Assembly (NCBI RefSeq): GCF_901933205.1 | Contig: NC_044571.1 | Location: forward strand, 9,587,420-9,651,419 | Source of the DNA: Camarhynchus parvulus | Lineage: Eukaryota > Chordata > Aves > Passeriformes > Thraupidae | Direction: 5' to 3' | DNA: 64,000 nucleotides | Part shown: one piece after another, positions 49,690-62,008 of the stretch | How the letters are laid out: every line of letters starts with the position of its first letter | Position numbering within the stretch: position 1 is the first letter of the stretch | Notes under the pieces: model-generated | What the model was told of the DNA's origin: nothing | Database searches by the model: none | The model's input: the letters and a program-made list of their open reading frames with translations, nothing else | Position numbers and translations under genes: made by a program

Positions 49690-50400
49690 GCTGGGAATGG
49701 GTTTATGAAAGGCAGGTCCTGCTTGACGGCCCTGGTCTCCTTTCATGGTGAGAAGACTTAATGGGTGAGAGAGAGTCTGTGGGTCCTGATTCCCTGGAGT
49801 TTAGTAAAGCCTTAGACACCATTTCCCACAACATTCTCCTGGAGATGGCTCATGGCTTGGATGGATGTGCTCTTTGCTGGGTAAAACACTGGCTGTGGGG
49901 AATGGAGTCACATCCAGCTGGGGACAGACACCAGGGATGTTCCCCAGGGCTCAGCATTGGGGCCAGTCCTGTGTTATGAGGAGCAGCTGAGGGAGATGGG
50001 GGTGTTAAATCTGGAGAAAATGAAGCTCAGGAGAGATTATTCCCCTCCTACAATGCTCTGAAAGGAGGTTGTGATGAGGTGGGTATTGGTCTCTTCTCCC
50101 AAGTAACAAACAGTAGGACAAGAGGAAACGGCCTCAGGTTGCAGCAGGGGAGGTTTAGATTGGATATTGGGAAACATATTTTTGTGGACAGGATTTTCAA
50201 ACATGTTCATGTTCATGTTTGAACATGAATAGACTGCCCTGGGAAGTGGTTGAATCACCAGTTTTGGAGGTATTTAAGAGATGTATAGATGCGACACCTG
50301 GGGATCCAGTTTAGAGGTGAATTTGGCAGTGCTGGGTTAACAATTGGACTTGAATATCTTGACAGACTTTTGCAACTTAAATGATTCCATGATTCTATGA
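49690..50400 (+). mobile_element. CR1 LINE with decayed reverse-transcriptase remnant
   Basis: This is the longest-reaching CR1 copy in the window. The first 280 bp translate, across at least two frameshifts, into pieces of the LINE reverse transcriptase: KGRSCLTALVSF, then LEFSKALDTISHNILLE (catalytic motif A region, with E where D is usual before FSK), HGLDGCALCWVKHWL, and a broken equivalent of the GVPQGSVLGPVL motif. The YADD-containing part and the thumb are deleted. At about 49980 the sequence jumps straight to the 3' region (GAGGAGCAGCTGAGGGAGAT), through TTGGTCTCTTCTCCCAAGTA and GGGAGGTTTAGATTGGATAT, to the CCATGATTCTATGA tip. It is dead and non-coding today. Confidence 0.93.
50196..50223. 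repeat. Inverted repeat inside the CR1 copy
   Basis: Perfect 10-bp arms TTCAAACATG (50196-50205) and CATGTTTGAA (50214-50223) surround an 8-base loop. CR1 copies normally have GTCAAGCATTGGAACAGGCT-like sequence here, so the hairpin looks like a local duplication in this copy. Confidence 0.75.
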
Positions 50401-53400
50401 CTTGGAAAATATAAGAGTGTCAAAAATTGGGCCCTGGATTTTAGCTGAACTCAAAATTATATAAATAACTAAGTGCAGGTGTTCTCTATTTAATTTCTAA
50501 TTAATCTGTTCTGGTCCAGCTCCCAGTTCAGCATGTGGAAATCTGTTGTGTCAGATTCCCTTTTCACCTTGCAAAGGTAATGAATTCTAGAATGAAATTA
50601 TTTGTGATATTTTTTGAAAACCTCTCATAAAGTGTACAGAGCACTCTCCTATTCTCTACTTATCACCCACAGTTCTCAATGCCCATGGCCACAAGGCTTC
50701 AGCATTAATGCTCTGCCACAGATTTCAATATTTCAAAGCATAAACCAATAAAAATCCTATAGACTTTATACTCTTTTATCATTAATACTCAGGTTACTGC
50801 TTCCAGCACACAGTCCTTCAGATGTCCTTGGGGGCTATTGATCACCTTGCTAAACCACCACAGAATGGAACATTTTGTCACAGCATCACATTCCACATGA
50901 AGGAGCCTTTGACACAACGAGGTGTTGAAGACATTTCTACACAAGTAAGAGGAAGCTGTGGTGAGGTGACACGTCAGCTGTGTCCTGTCTCTGGAGAGCC
51001 ATGGAGCTGTATCTGCACTTCAGCCATGGAGCTTGGCCCAGGCATGGACAGGAAGGTCAGAACATTGGGATAAGCACACCTTGGTCCAACTGTGCAATAT
51101 TTCCCTTGAACCTATACAAAGATTTATCTCACTGTCATGTTTCCCAAACCTCTGAAGCAGCAAGTTCAAATTCCCTATGGTGCTACTTAAAATTTTCAGT
51201 GCTGTTTTTTGGTTGCAGGCAACTTGTTCCCTTCCTTCTCTACATTTTCTCTATGGTTTACTATATGCAAAGGTATAAATGGATGATAGTCTAACTAAAT
51301 AGAAAAATGCTGTAGGTGGGGAGGCTTGTGGAAGGACAGGACTATGTAGACTGAGAAAAAAAATCTGTAAAGATTGATTAGATCATTTTTGGAATTTACT
51401 TGACTGATCTTTAGGTCCCATTTTGACAGCTCTGTTTAGAAAATAGGATTTAGATGATGAATTTATTTACCTGAAGGTCATCAGCTGATGAAATTCCTGG
51501 TTCACAGGAAACTAATTTATACTGTTTAAAATCTTGGTGAGTACTTTTCCGGATATACTTTTAGGTGTGTTATTCATCAAATAGCAGAAATACCAAATTA
51601 CTGGAAAGTCAGGTATTAATTAATCCAAGAAAGAAAAATAATTATCTTTTTGGCATGTCACATAGATATAAATTTCACCAACGTAAATGTAAACTGCTTT
51701 ACACATATAGCATTCACAGAAGACATCAGACCCCTTCCTATTGGAGAAAGGGCAAGGTGGATTAAATTGTATTTGATGACAACTGTTGTTTTTGCATATT
51801 TTGGAAACAGGAAGTTTCCCATGTGAGACTAGCTTTCTGCTTCAGAAGAACACCATGGACACTGATCAGAATGCAAAGAAAACCAAGCGTTAATAAAAAT
51901 TAGAAGTCAGTAAAATCTCTGATTTTTTTTTTAAATGCTGCATTCTTCTCATGTGTGGGGTTTTATTTTTGTCTTTGATGCTCATTTACTTCGTGTCTTC
52001 AGGGTTGCTTCGTCTCTTCAAGGTTTTTACCACAAGGGTTAGAAATCTGCTTTTTTTAATCTTTGTGATTGAAAAATGAGCTTCTCGAGCGAGATCACAA
52101 TTGTAGCACCTGAAGCTGTTAGAAAACTGCTGAAAATTAAAACTTCTAATCATTTACCCAGAAAAAATTGCAGAAGTAACACATACCTGGGTAGCATACA
52201 CTGTGAATTTAAATATACGTGTATGCACACCCACATGCAGACATGCACAAAGAGAAATGTATTTGTGTGAATACAAGGATGGATAAATACATGTGTGTAT
52301 GCATGTGCACACACCCCCCTGGGTGAATAAATCTGAGTGGTACAAGATAGGAAATATTTATAGCAAGCAGCAAGAATATCTGGAAAAGAGCTTCAGTGAT
52401 TTGTAAAATACACACTCCAGTTTAGAGGCAGTAATTATTGACAGATGTCCAATATCCTCCCTATCCACTCAGATTTGGGTATTCATGTGTTTCTGTTAAT
52501 GGTGTAATTATTAATGTAGAAAAAGGAGCAAACCTGTGTTAAAGATTTATGATCTTTTATAAAAGCATATATAACTGGACCAAGGGGAAAAAACCCAGTA
52601 TTGTTTAACTAGTATTTTTGTGTTACAGTATTTTTTAATTTCTTCTGTGAAATCCTAAATAGTGGAAGCACCATAAAGTGTGTGCGAAGGAGGTGGTGGG
52701 AGAAAACTAAAAAAGTTAAAGGAGCAAAAAGCACTGAGTAATCAGAAGGCACTTGGTGGTTTTTTCTCCTGACAGTAAAGTGAGAATGTCCTCTCTGAGC
52801 TGGCAGAGGTTTTCCAGTCATCAGACTCAAAATAACTATAGCAATATAAGCAGGTTTTAGCATTCACCATGAGGCTTCACCTGTTATTTGCTCATCCTGT
52901 CTACAACACAAGGCACCTGTTTGTTAAAAACTTGGATATGGGCATAATTCAGTGGGCTGAAGCCAAGATCTGTGAGTATTTTTAAGAGAATAGTAGCTGA
53001 TAAAAATAGCCAGGCACAGGTCCAATAAACAACAACAGTTCTTTTCTCGTGAAATACTGGGCAGCATTCAGCACTATGCTAACTAGAAAGATATTGATCA
53101 ATTAGAGCAAATTTAGTAAAGAACAACAAATTAATTTATAGGAGAGAATGGGGATTTAGGAGATGGATTAATGGCACTAAATTAGGTCTGTGATGATTAA
53201 GGAAAGCAAGAAATTGTGTTGAGATAAATCTCCCAGATTTGCTCAGGTTCAGTGCCTGAGGTGGTGCTATGTGGGTCATGTAGAAGAGGATGTGTCCCTC
53301 TGCTCTGGGACACTCCTGTCACGGGTTCAGGGCTTCCTGTGATTCTGATGCTGCACCACAAATGGCCCCACAGTAAGAGCTCAGCCAAGGGAGAGTGTGA

Positions 53401-54078
53401 AAGGGGAGAGCAACATGAGTCCTACAGTGAGTGTGCAAGATTTGATGGGTAAGAAAAGCAAGAAGATTGTTGGCTGCGTGCAAAGTATTTAATGTTTTTA
53501 TGGGAAGATAGAGAGAAGAATAAAATAAAGAAATTAAAATTTAGCCTGCCAAAAAACAAACCAAAACCACAAAGCTCAAAAGTGTGTTCTGCTGAGGAAT
53601 TGCCTCCTGAGATAACCTGGAGGATGATTCACCCCTGGTATTTTTAACATTATTCTGTATGAAACTCTAGAAAATGTGCTTTTGGGACTAAACAGAGAAA
53701 TGGGCTTCGTGATCAATGAATCTCTGATTTTAATGACTGCAATTTTCTGAGAGTATTTCTAAACAGTGCTCATATTTCTGCCCTGGAAAGTGCTGCTGCA
53801 GAGTGAGAAGAATCTGTGTACTATTCCCATGAAAACAGTGGGATGCAATGAGAAAAAGCTGGTGAGTAATAATGAGAGCTATTAGCTAATAGACTAATAA
53901 TATTTTTCTCATTATGTGGGGTGGGGTGGAGGAGGAAGAAGGCAGACAAGGCAGGCCTCATGCCAGAATCTCTGAGTCACAATTAAAAGTTATGCTGCAA
54001 TCTTACAGAATTTCCCTTTTATGGTGCCTGCCAGTTGTGTCCCCAGCAGGGACACGTGAATGCTGCCATTCCTTCCAT

Positions 54079-54138
54079 GTGGCACTGTATCCCCACTCCA
54101 GTGGCACTGTATCCCCACTCCAATGGCACTGAGCCTCC
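54079..54138 (+). repeat. 22-bp minisatellite, 2.7 copies
   Basis: GTGGCACTGTATCCCCACTC plus CA (54079-54100) is repeated perfectly at 54101-54122. A third copy starts ATGGCACTG at 54123 and then diverges. Confidence 0.9.
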
Positions 54139-55180
54139 TTTCTTATGAACATGGAAAGAGCAGGCAAAATGCCTCATTACTTCAAATCTCAGCTGTTAAC
54201 CCTTGTGTTTTTTCTTTCTTCCTTTCTTACAGAAGTCACAGAACTTCCTCCTCTTACAAGAGCTCCCTTCCTCCTCAAGGGAAGAAAGGGCACAGCTAAG
54301 GCTATAATTTGTGGTTTGTGTCTTGTCTCTCACTTGCAAAAGCCTCCAACTACTGAATTCTCTGCAGGTCCCCTGTGGGCCAGGCTCACAACTCCCACAT
54401 GGATGTTGGTTCTTCAGGGTGAGTGAAATCCACAGCTTGGGCTCTTCACCTGAGTCCTTTCCTCTCTGCACTCACACACAGCCCGGGAGGAGTCTGGCTC
54501 TAGAATGATTCCCTGCTTAGTTGCTGTCCAAGCCTGCTGCAGGCAATTTTTTCTCTTTTCTCAAGCTCCTCTGTATGTTTTCAGTTGTTTGCCATCACTT
54601 TTTCCATTTTTTGCTGTTCCTCATCCTCTACAAAAGACCACATCGATTTTCAACCATGGTGCATACATATGGATGCACCATGGATGTGTATCCTTCAAAA
54701 GAGGATGGGATGTTACAAACATGCAGTCCTAGTGAAGGTGATCATGGCACTGAGGAGGCAATAAATTGGGACCAGTTCCTATGATCAGCAGACAACCAGG
54801 GAATGATGAGTCTAGTTTGCTGTAACAACTCAGGATGGGACTGAAATTGGATCTGCACCACTGACAGGGGATTACTGGCGCTATTGCTTGTACAACTCCC
54901 CATCTCTTTTGCATGTTTTTTGGATTTCTCAATGGTCTAATTTCTAAACCACAGTGACAGAATAAAATAAACAGGAAGAACTTAGTTTTTTAGTTTGCAA
55001 TATGGTAAGTCCTGCAATGTTTATCTTGTTTATTAAACTCTTGAAGTGTTTATCAAGCCCTTGTTATAACCCTGTGCTGAACAGTGATGACCTGAAGCAG
55101 GAAAGATTGATGTTTTGTGGAGCAAGTGGTGCAGTATTAAAGAGCTCCTGATGGCCCCCAGGATGAGTCTAGATACTAAT

Positions 55181-55330
55181 AACAAAACCAAACCAAAACA
55201 AAACCAAAACAAAACAAAGTAATAAAACCCACAAAATAAATCAAACAACAACAACCAACCCAGCAAACACCCAACCAAAAAAACCCACAAAAGAAACCTA
55301 ACAAAAACTGAAAACCCCAAACCCCTCACT
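55181..55330 (+). repeat. 150-bp A/C-only-like tract
   Basis: The plus strand is almost devoid of G (about four) and poor in T over 150 bp, built from AACAAAACCAAACC, CAACAACAACC and ACCCAACC units. On the minus strand this gives a 98-codon hydrophobic open frame rich in F, L, V, W and G, which is a composition artefact and not a membrane protein. Confidence 0.85.
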
Positions 55331-56397
55331 AAATTTGAATAAACATTTTTCTGTCAGTTTGAATGGTAGGTGATGCATAGCTAATCATAACTGTGCCAAC
55401 AAACCTGTCAGCTCTGTTTTACCTAGAAAGTACTGCCTTGTGTTCATAAAGGTTAAACTGCCTCCCTGCCTTCCTAAAATCTCTGTTCTCTGCTGCTGTG
55501 CTAGAAGTTAAAATCCAGATATGCCTGTGTGGTTTAACAGTTTGATAGATATGAATATATATATATATTTAATTTTTTTCCCTTCTGGAGCTTGGAAACT
55601 GAAATAGCCTAAGAGATTTTAATTTGACATTCTAGGATTTCTGTAGTATTTCTGTGTTGATTTTCATCCCAGTTCATCCAAAGCTGCCTCAAAACTTTGT
55701 CACAAAAACTCAATGGGTTTTAAACTTGAGATTAAGGCCCAAGAGATAGCAATAGCAGTAAGTGTTGCACAGTTTCATGTAATTGTCCTGTTATACCAAA
55801 GAAATCCAGTGTCCCAATTGAATTTATCCAGTGTCCCCATTGTATCTTGTCTATAAAAATAATTCTCTACCTGCCAAGAACTTCAACTGTCCAAACAATA
55901 TGGGTTGGTACATAATCTATTTTTCATTAGTAAAACTTCTAGGGTCATTAAGTGGGAAAGCAAAAGGAGATATGTTTTAAAAATATATATATATTTAGCA
56001 GCATTTTTCCCATGTAGCCAATACAATAAAAGTTGGTTTATTTTACTGTTCCTATTTCTTTTGATATGCAGGGATCTTTAATTTAGTTAGGGAATATTAT
56101 TTAGAACATAAATTCAATTTAGACAGCTGAATTAAGTTCATTACATAAAACTGAGCAGCAAATAACTTTTAATGTGCTTTCTGTAACTTTCATCAGTAAC
56201 ACTAACATATGGTGTTTTCTTATCAGAAATTAATTATGAAGTCTTTTTTCCAGTCAAGGTATAGGAGTTAAAATCATGAATAAGGACTTAGGAAAAGTAA
56301 TCATGGCAAAAAAGTTTTTCTAACCTAGGCAAAGTATTAGCAAGATATTCCACCCACAAACCTCTTGAAGATAAAGAAAAGTTCAGTTTGAGAAGCC

Positions 56398-56459
56398 TTT
56401 ATAATAATATATATATTTTATATATATATTATATTTATAATAATATAATATTATAATAA
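56398..56459. repeat. 62-bp A/T-only tract with cruciform potential
   Basis: No G or C occurs from 56398 to 56459. Perfect arms AATATATATA (56406-56415) and TATATATATT (56421-56430) flank a 5-base loop. Confidence 0.9.
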
Positions 56460-57287
56460 GACAGGCATTATTCTGGTATATAGGGCATGGTTCTTCATCA
56501 ACTCTTAATGTTATCATGTTATTAATGTGCCGTATAAAAAGAAAGACTTTATAGCACAACTTGGTTAAAGCCAGAAAGTGGCCTAAATCTTCTGCATTGT
56601 AGACTGTGCAATGCAACTTTAATCCTAATTTTGATTGTGTCAGTGACACATTTGCATTAGCCTGGTCTACTTAGGAGCTTTGCAGTCATGGAGTAGCAGT
56701 GCTAAGGGTTCAATAAATGGGAAAAATAAAGTCACATACTGATATCAGATCCTTTGAGTTATAGTAAAATTGGAAGATACTAAGATCTCATCAACACTTC
56801 TTTTAGCTATTTGTCTCAATAGTCTTTTGTCCTAATTCACAAACATGATCCCTGCACTCGTTTTTTAAGCACATAAAATCATTTGGTCTTCCAAAATGGA
56901 CTGGGAGACTGTATTCTTTTCTCCCTTGTTTTTCCTAGCACAGTTGCAGTCATTATTAGATCTCCCCTGCCAAGTTTCTATTATATTCAACAACTGGACT
57001 TGGATTCATTTTCCCCACAAGGCAGTCTGCTGTGCTAATGGCCAAGCAACCAGGTCACCTTTTGAAACTACCAGCACAGTGTTTGATTGGCAGACATGTA
57101 TATTAAAAATAATGTTCTCCTTATGGCTCTTATTTTCTGCTGTGCTCTAGTGTCTGTCTTCTCTTGATAGTTTATTAACTGTGTGAGTGTATGTACATGA
57201 AAGCAATAGTGTCCCTGATCATTGCCCTACTTGTAATATTCCTCTCCCAGCTCTCTTTTTCAGAGCTGGTTATATGCTGAACCTTAA

Positions 57288-57620
57288 ATGATGCCATTCC
57301 AGCTCTTTTCAGCTGTACAAAGCAGCTCTGTTACCCTTCCAGCTCGGTTTGGAGCTTTCGTGCCTGTGAGCCAGGGCTCTGTCAGTTCAGTTCCCATCCT
57401 CAGCCTCGCACCCTCGCCCACCAGTGACATTACAGAGCAGCAGCAGGCTGGATGCTGCCTCTCCTGGCCTCTCCTCCAGTGACAGAGAGCTGCATCCCTG
57501 ACTGGCACCCTGCTCCAGGCTGGAAGAGCACAGAATTTTGTCTGCATTGCATCACGAGGTCTGCTGAACAGGAAAAGCCAGGCTTCTGAAATGGCTCTGC
57601 AGGTGGATTTCTGCAGGGGG
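57288..57620. other. GC-richer patch with scattered CpG
   Basis: About 330 bp are clearly richer in G and C than the surroundings, with several CpG dinucleotides (near 57345, 57359, 57407, 57415 and 57555). It could be a weak CpG-containing regulatory element or old repeat material. Two overlapping open frames on opposite strands follow from composition. No promoter motif is convincing. Confidence 0.4.
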
Positions 57621-59026
57621 ATACATACACATATACATATATTCTGCTCAGGACTTAGGGCTGAGTCCTTCTAAACTATAATTAAGTGCCTGGAATAGTG
57701 CTGGGATAGACTCTGATGACAGACAAATGCACAGGGTAATCTATAGAGGAACATTGGGACCATAGAGATTATGGCCCTATCATTTCTTCTGAGCTTCATG
57801 TATTTGAAAGTAGAGTAGGACACAGCCCAGGTCAGCTTGCTCTGCTCCTGTTTATAGTCAGCTCTGTCCTGGTTATAGTCAGACACTCCAGTGAAACACT
57901 CTCAGGATGGTGGGAATCCCATTCCTACGCATGAAATCAGCCCTAAATATGAAATATAAGCATGAGTTCATTGGCTGGGATCAGCAACTTATAAAATAAG
58001 TGTGAGGGCAGTGGTGCAGGAAATTGAATGCTTCCCCTTTTTGCCAGTGGATCCCCGAACGAGCACCCAGCCAAGATTCCTTATCAGTTACAAATAGGAT
58101 TTTCATTTTTTTTTAAGGTTTTGGTATCTGCTTCCTACACTAGTTCTGGAATCTTCCCTCTCTATGCAATATGCTGGATTTTCCTTTCCTTAGACCTTCT
58201 GCATGTCTCTTTGGGTTGGTTGTTGCTCTACTTTTGCACTGATATCCTAGGATAGCTTCAGTGCATGTCAGTACACACCCTCAGTAGCTGCCATTTACTT
58301 GTTTACTACGTGGCAATCAACTGAAGAACAAATAACATTTAGTTTGGAAGAAAAGGTTAGGAAGGCACTTTAAATTTTTTTTGCAGAATCTTTAAAAAAA
58401 AAAATTCATTCTTTAAATGCTTTTAATGTCAGCATCTGAAATAGGTAATTAGTGTTCATTTTTAGTATGATTTTCATTGCAGTGACATAGAGCTGAGCTA
58501 TAGAACCTTCTGCCCTGTGTCTAGTTTGACAAAATAGGATTCAAAATAAAACTCTCAATTCTATATGCTCATTAAAATTGTTCTCATCCTAACAATCCAG
58601 ATAAAGGGTAGAGAAATTACTGCTTAGTTCTTTCCCCTACACTTGGAAAGAAGATCTAAAGAAGGGTCTTTGTCATGTCAATGAAAAATCATCTCCCAAT
58701 TTTCTTTAAAGCTTTAATTTTCTCATTATCAGAATCTTCTTCCTGTTATCAAGGCTTCAGGTTGCAGACCAGCAGCCATTTAAAAACACCCTTTCACTAT
58801 GGTACCGACCCACAGAGATGCAGGTGTAAGCTTCTCACACTACTTTTTGTTCTGACTCATCCACTGCACCTTGAAAAATGTGTTTCTCTTTATTCAGCTG
58901 GAGAATGCATTATTTTCCTATCCTTAGCATTCTTGGAAATGGTATATTTTTCAGAAATCAGGATATTTTGCATTAAATATGAGTATTGATTAAGTCAGAA
59001 AGAAAAAACAAGCAACTAGTGTTTCA

Positions 59027-59070
59027 ATTTATTTCTATGACCAATAAAATTTATTTCTATGGCCAGTAAA
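59027..59070 (+). repeat. 22-bp tandem duplication
   Basis: ATTTATTTCTATGACCAATA plus AA (59027-59048) is repeated at 59049-59070 with two substitutions (GGCCAGTAAA). Confidence 0.85.
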
Positions 59071-59354
59071 ATAAGACATACTAATGACAGAACCAGTAGC
59101 AAAGTTACATATTTGACCCACTTAGTCCTTCCAATACAGGCAGTTCCTTTCTGCGTGGGACTTTCAGTTCTCAGTTTTATCTAACAGAAACATCTCAATG
59201 TACCACAGGGTTAGTCCCTACAAACAAAATTTGACATTTATAAATGTCTTCAAACCAAAAGGGAATAACAAACAACTCTTTCAGTATGATTCAGACTTCA
59301 ATGTAAATAATGTCTTGCCTAGTTAGAGGAGGGTTTCTCAGACCTTTTGTAGGG

Positions 59355-59899
59355 TGCTGGGTCTGGCTGGGCTGGAGTGAACTTTGCTCATGGCAGCCCA
59401 TGAGGTGCTGTGCCTTGGCCAGGGCAGGGCTGGTACCACAGCAAGGTTTTGGCTGTTGCCAAACTGCTGGCACAGCATCAAGGCTCTGTGTCCCTGCCCT
59501 GCTCTCCTTGTGTGCATTCACTGCACAGGCTGGGGCTGGGTGAGGGGTTTGGAGGGGACACAGCTGGAGCACTCGACCCAAATTGACGAAGGGATATTCC
59601 ATCATACCAGATGATGTCAAGAAAAGCTCAGTGAAAAGGGTGAAGATAAAGGTTGTTCTTCTTCCCTATTGGTTGTGCTAAAGCTGAACTTTCCAGCAAG
59701 TGGATAAACATCTTCCTGACAATGGGAGACACTGAATTAATTCCACTTCTTTGCTTGTCCATGCAGCTTTTGCTTTCTCTGTTGAACTGTTATTAGCTTG
59801 ATCTACATATCTTCTCAATTTCCTTCACTTTTCTTCACATCACACAAGAGAGAGTGAGCAGGTTGGTGAACCTTGGTTAGCCAGGGCTAGCCCACTACA
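59355..59899 (+). mobile_element. ERVL-type LTR, plus strand, degraded
   Basis: About 545 bp run collinear with the ERVL LTR at 30418-31386 in the opposite orientation. It starts TGCTGGGTCTGGCTGGGCTG. It continues through GGGATATTCCATCATACCAG, ATGATGTCAAGAAAAGCTC, CTTTTGCTTTCTCTGTTGAA, TCACTTTTCTTC and GAGAGAGTGAGCAGGTTGG, and ends AGGGCTAGCCCACTACA. Its 5' third is diverged from the other copy. I found no matching target duplication at these ends. An AATAAA-like poly(A) signal expected after the ATGATGTC segment is not preserved. Open frames of 76-109 codons over it are artefacts. Confidence 0.8.
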
Positions 59900-62008
59900 G
59901 CCAGTGTTACTGCCAGAATCAGTTTCAGAAATTTTTGGATGTACATGTTCAAGAAATAACTTTCCAGTCTGGTTTCGTTGTTTTGTTGGTTGTTTTTTTT
60001 TTTTAATTTTGTTTGTTTGGTTTTTTTTTTCTCCCAGCATGCATAGAGGTTCTGTAATTCAATGATCAACCTCGTACCTGCTGTTGCCACTCTGGTCAGT
60101 TTTTAGAGGCATGCAAGAAGTTCCCGGATAAATGGAATCCAAATATAATATAATTCTAGAATAGTGTCTCCAGTAATATTTTTAAGGCTCAGTCATATGT
60201 TTTGCTGATGAGTAGAAAGTGCCTAAGAACAGCTGCTGGATCACTTTGAGCTAGCTGGAGTGCTTGGTATTTCTGGCTAAAGAGGAGATTAATTACCCTG
60301 GAAGTAGCAACAATTTGTAATAACAAGAAGGGTAAATTTTAAGTTACGCTTATGTGATTGTGACTCCTAGGTCCTTCTGAGAGATTGAGATTTAACTTTA
60401 GCTCTCCAAATCACTAGCCAAAAATACATTTAGGGTTCTTGGTAACTTACACTCTTTCAAAAATACGCTTTGCAAAACTTATGCTCAGACTATTTGCAAA
60501 TGTATCCCTTGCAAAGGTAATTTCAGAGATAGTCAAGCTGCATGGGAAATCTGAGTGGTTATGGACATTTGCTACTGAATTAATTTATTAGATACTTGAT
60601 CCAATACTGTGGTAGCACAAGGCTAGAGCACCTTCCTTGTGTCCCTGTTCCCAAATGGTTTACCAACATGTGGAAGAATGGACAAGCTATAAGGAAGGTT
60701 TAATAAAACAGTGTATATTGGGGTGGGAGGTCAGCAGTCACAGCTCTCTCACCTTCAGCAGAAATAGGAGATGCTAAAAAGTTCTGGAACTGTGTTAGTA
60801 CACCCCACTTGGCAACATCTCAGAAAACAAAAAAAAAGGGCTTTTCAGTTTGTCTGCTCTTGGTAAACAGTGATTCCTACAATTTATCCTCTCCATACCC
60901 TTTCAAACACTCCTGCACCCGCTGTTGTGCCTAATTGACACATTTGTGAGTCACAACAACAGCTATTAACCAGAACTATAAACACTGCACTGGTGGCTGC
61001 ACATGGACAGCAGGACAGGATCACAGCAGCACTGCTGACATTTCCATGCAGGGACATTCAGTGTTTGTATTTCCAGCAGGAGCAGAAAACTGGAGAGGGC
61101 GTTTTCATCCTCATCTTGGAGCCAGCAGATTGAACGATAAATGACCAGCACCACAGCACACAAAGTGTTTGTGGCAGAGCACAGAATTATGCTCTAATGT
61201 CTTATGAACCAGATTAATGCCTTTCTTAGTGGATTGTCCTTCTTTTAATCACCTGAGACACCTCAGCATCGAGACAAAATGGAATGAGAAACAAGCAAAT
61301 GCACCACGGGTGCTTTTTATTTAGTAACAGTGGTGAATAATTAATTGAAGCAATGACAAAAAGGCATCACACATTTTCTTAAAAATTAATTATAGCTAGT
61401 AGATATTTTAAGCTGTTCTATTGAGTGCCTAAGATAAGTACATGACCTGCACTGTTGTGACAGCAAGGAAAAAAGGACAAAGCAACAACTCAAGTAAAAG
61501 AATTTAAGAGTTCTAAATAAGGAAAAAACTAGGAAAAGAATGCTGTTTTATTAATAATCTTAATTCATATACCCATAAGCAGATTTTTTAATTAACTACT
61601 CTTAGGAATCAAGCAAAAAACATTCTGAAATTTTGTGCAAGGACATCAATTTTGATGAAAATCCAAAGCATGGACAATAGTTTGGAAACCTTCACTTAAA
61701 TTATTTGCTTAATTTCTTCCATAACTCTTTCAGCTCACTGGAGGAAACTTGCATCAGAAAAGACCAAAATTCTGAAATCTGAGTTATGGTTGGTGTTGTA
61801 AGAAGCAATTAAATGTTGAAATGCTGCAAGGGCTGTCTGAGGGGCTGCCTTTAACAGGGCTGTTCCAGAGTTCAGCTGTTGGCTTGGCTTAGACACGCTG
61901 TAAAAATGGCAGTTTTGGAAATTACATTATTTATTGTGGTGCCTCACTGTCAGAGTCACCCCTTTATTTGAGAATAAACATTTCAGCCATTGCAGGGTTA
62001 TTCAGGCT
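59900..62008. other. Single-copy DNA, no recognised gene
   Basis: It opens with a G/T-rich tract (59971-60030) and is otherwise AT-rich. The part at 61200-61460 contains TAATTAATTG- and TTAATTATAG-type homeodomain cores and might be conserved noncoding DNA. No exon is supported. Confidence 0.5.
59971..60030 (+). repeat. G/T-rich strand-asymmetric tract
   Basis: GGTTTCGTTGTTTTGTTGG, a T run, GTTTGTTTGG and another T run. Almost no A or C occurs on the plus strand over 60 bp. Confidence 0.85.

Larger units (their letters stand above)
50401..59354. other. Single-copy DNA with low-complexity tracts, no recognised gene
   Basis: About 9 kb without a recognised interspersed repeat or gene. It contains a G-run at 53918, a 22-bp minisatellite at 54079, a long A/C tract at 55181, a 62-bp A/T-only tract at 56398 and a GC-richer patch at 57288-57620. 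Open frames of up to about 104 codons have no domain. Confidence 0.55.

Noticed and set aside
55033..55329. 98-codon minus-strand frame that looks like a membrane protein
   Set aside because: It is the translation of the low-complexity A/C tract at 55181-55330; composition alone gives the F, L, V and W-rich peptide.
59291..59620. Overlapping 76-109-codon frames on both strands
   Set aside because: They lie on the G/C-rich 5' part of an ERVL-type LTR and are by-products of it.
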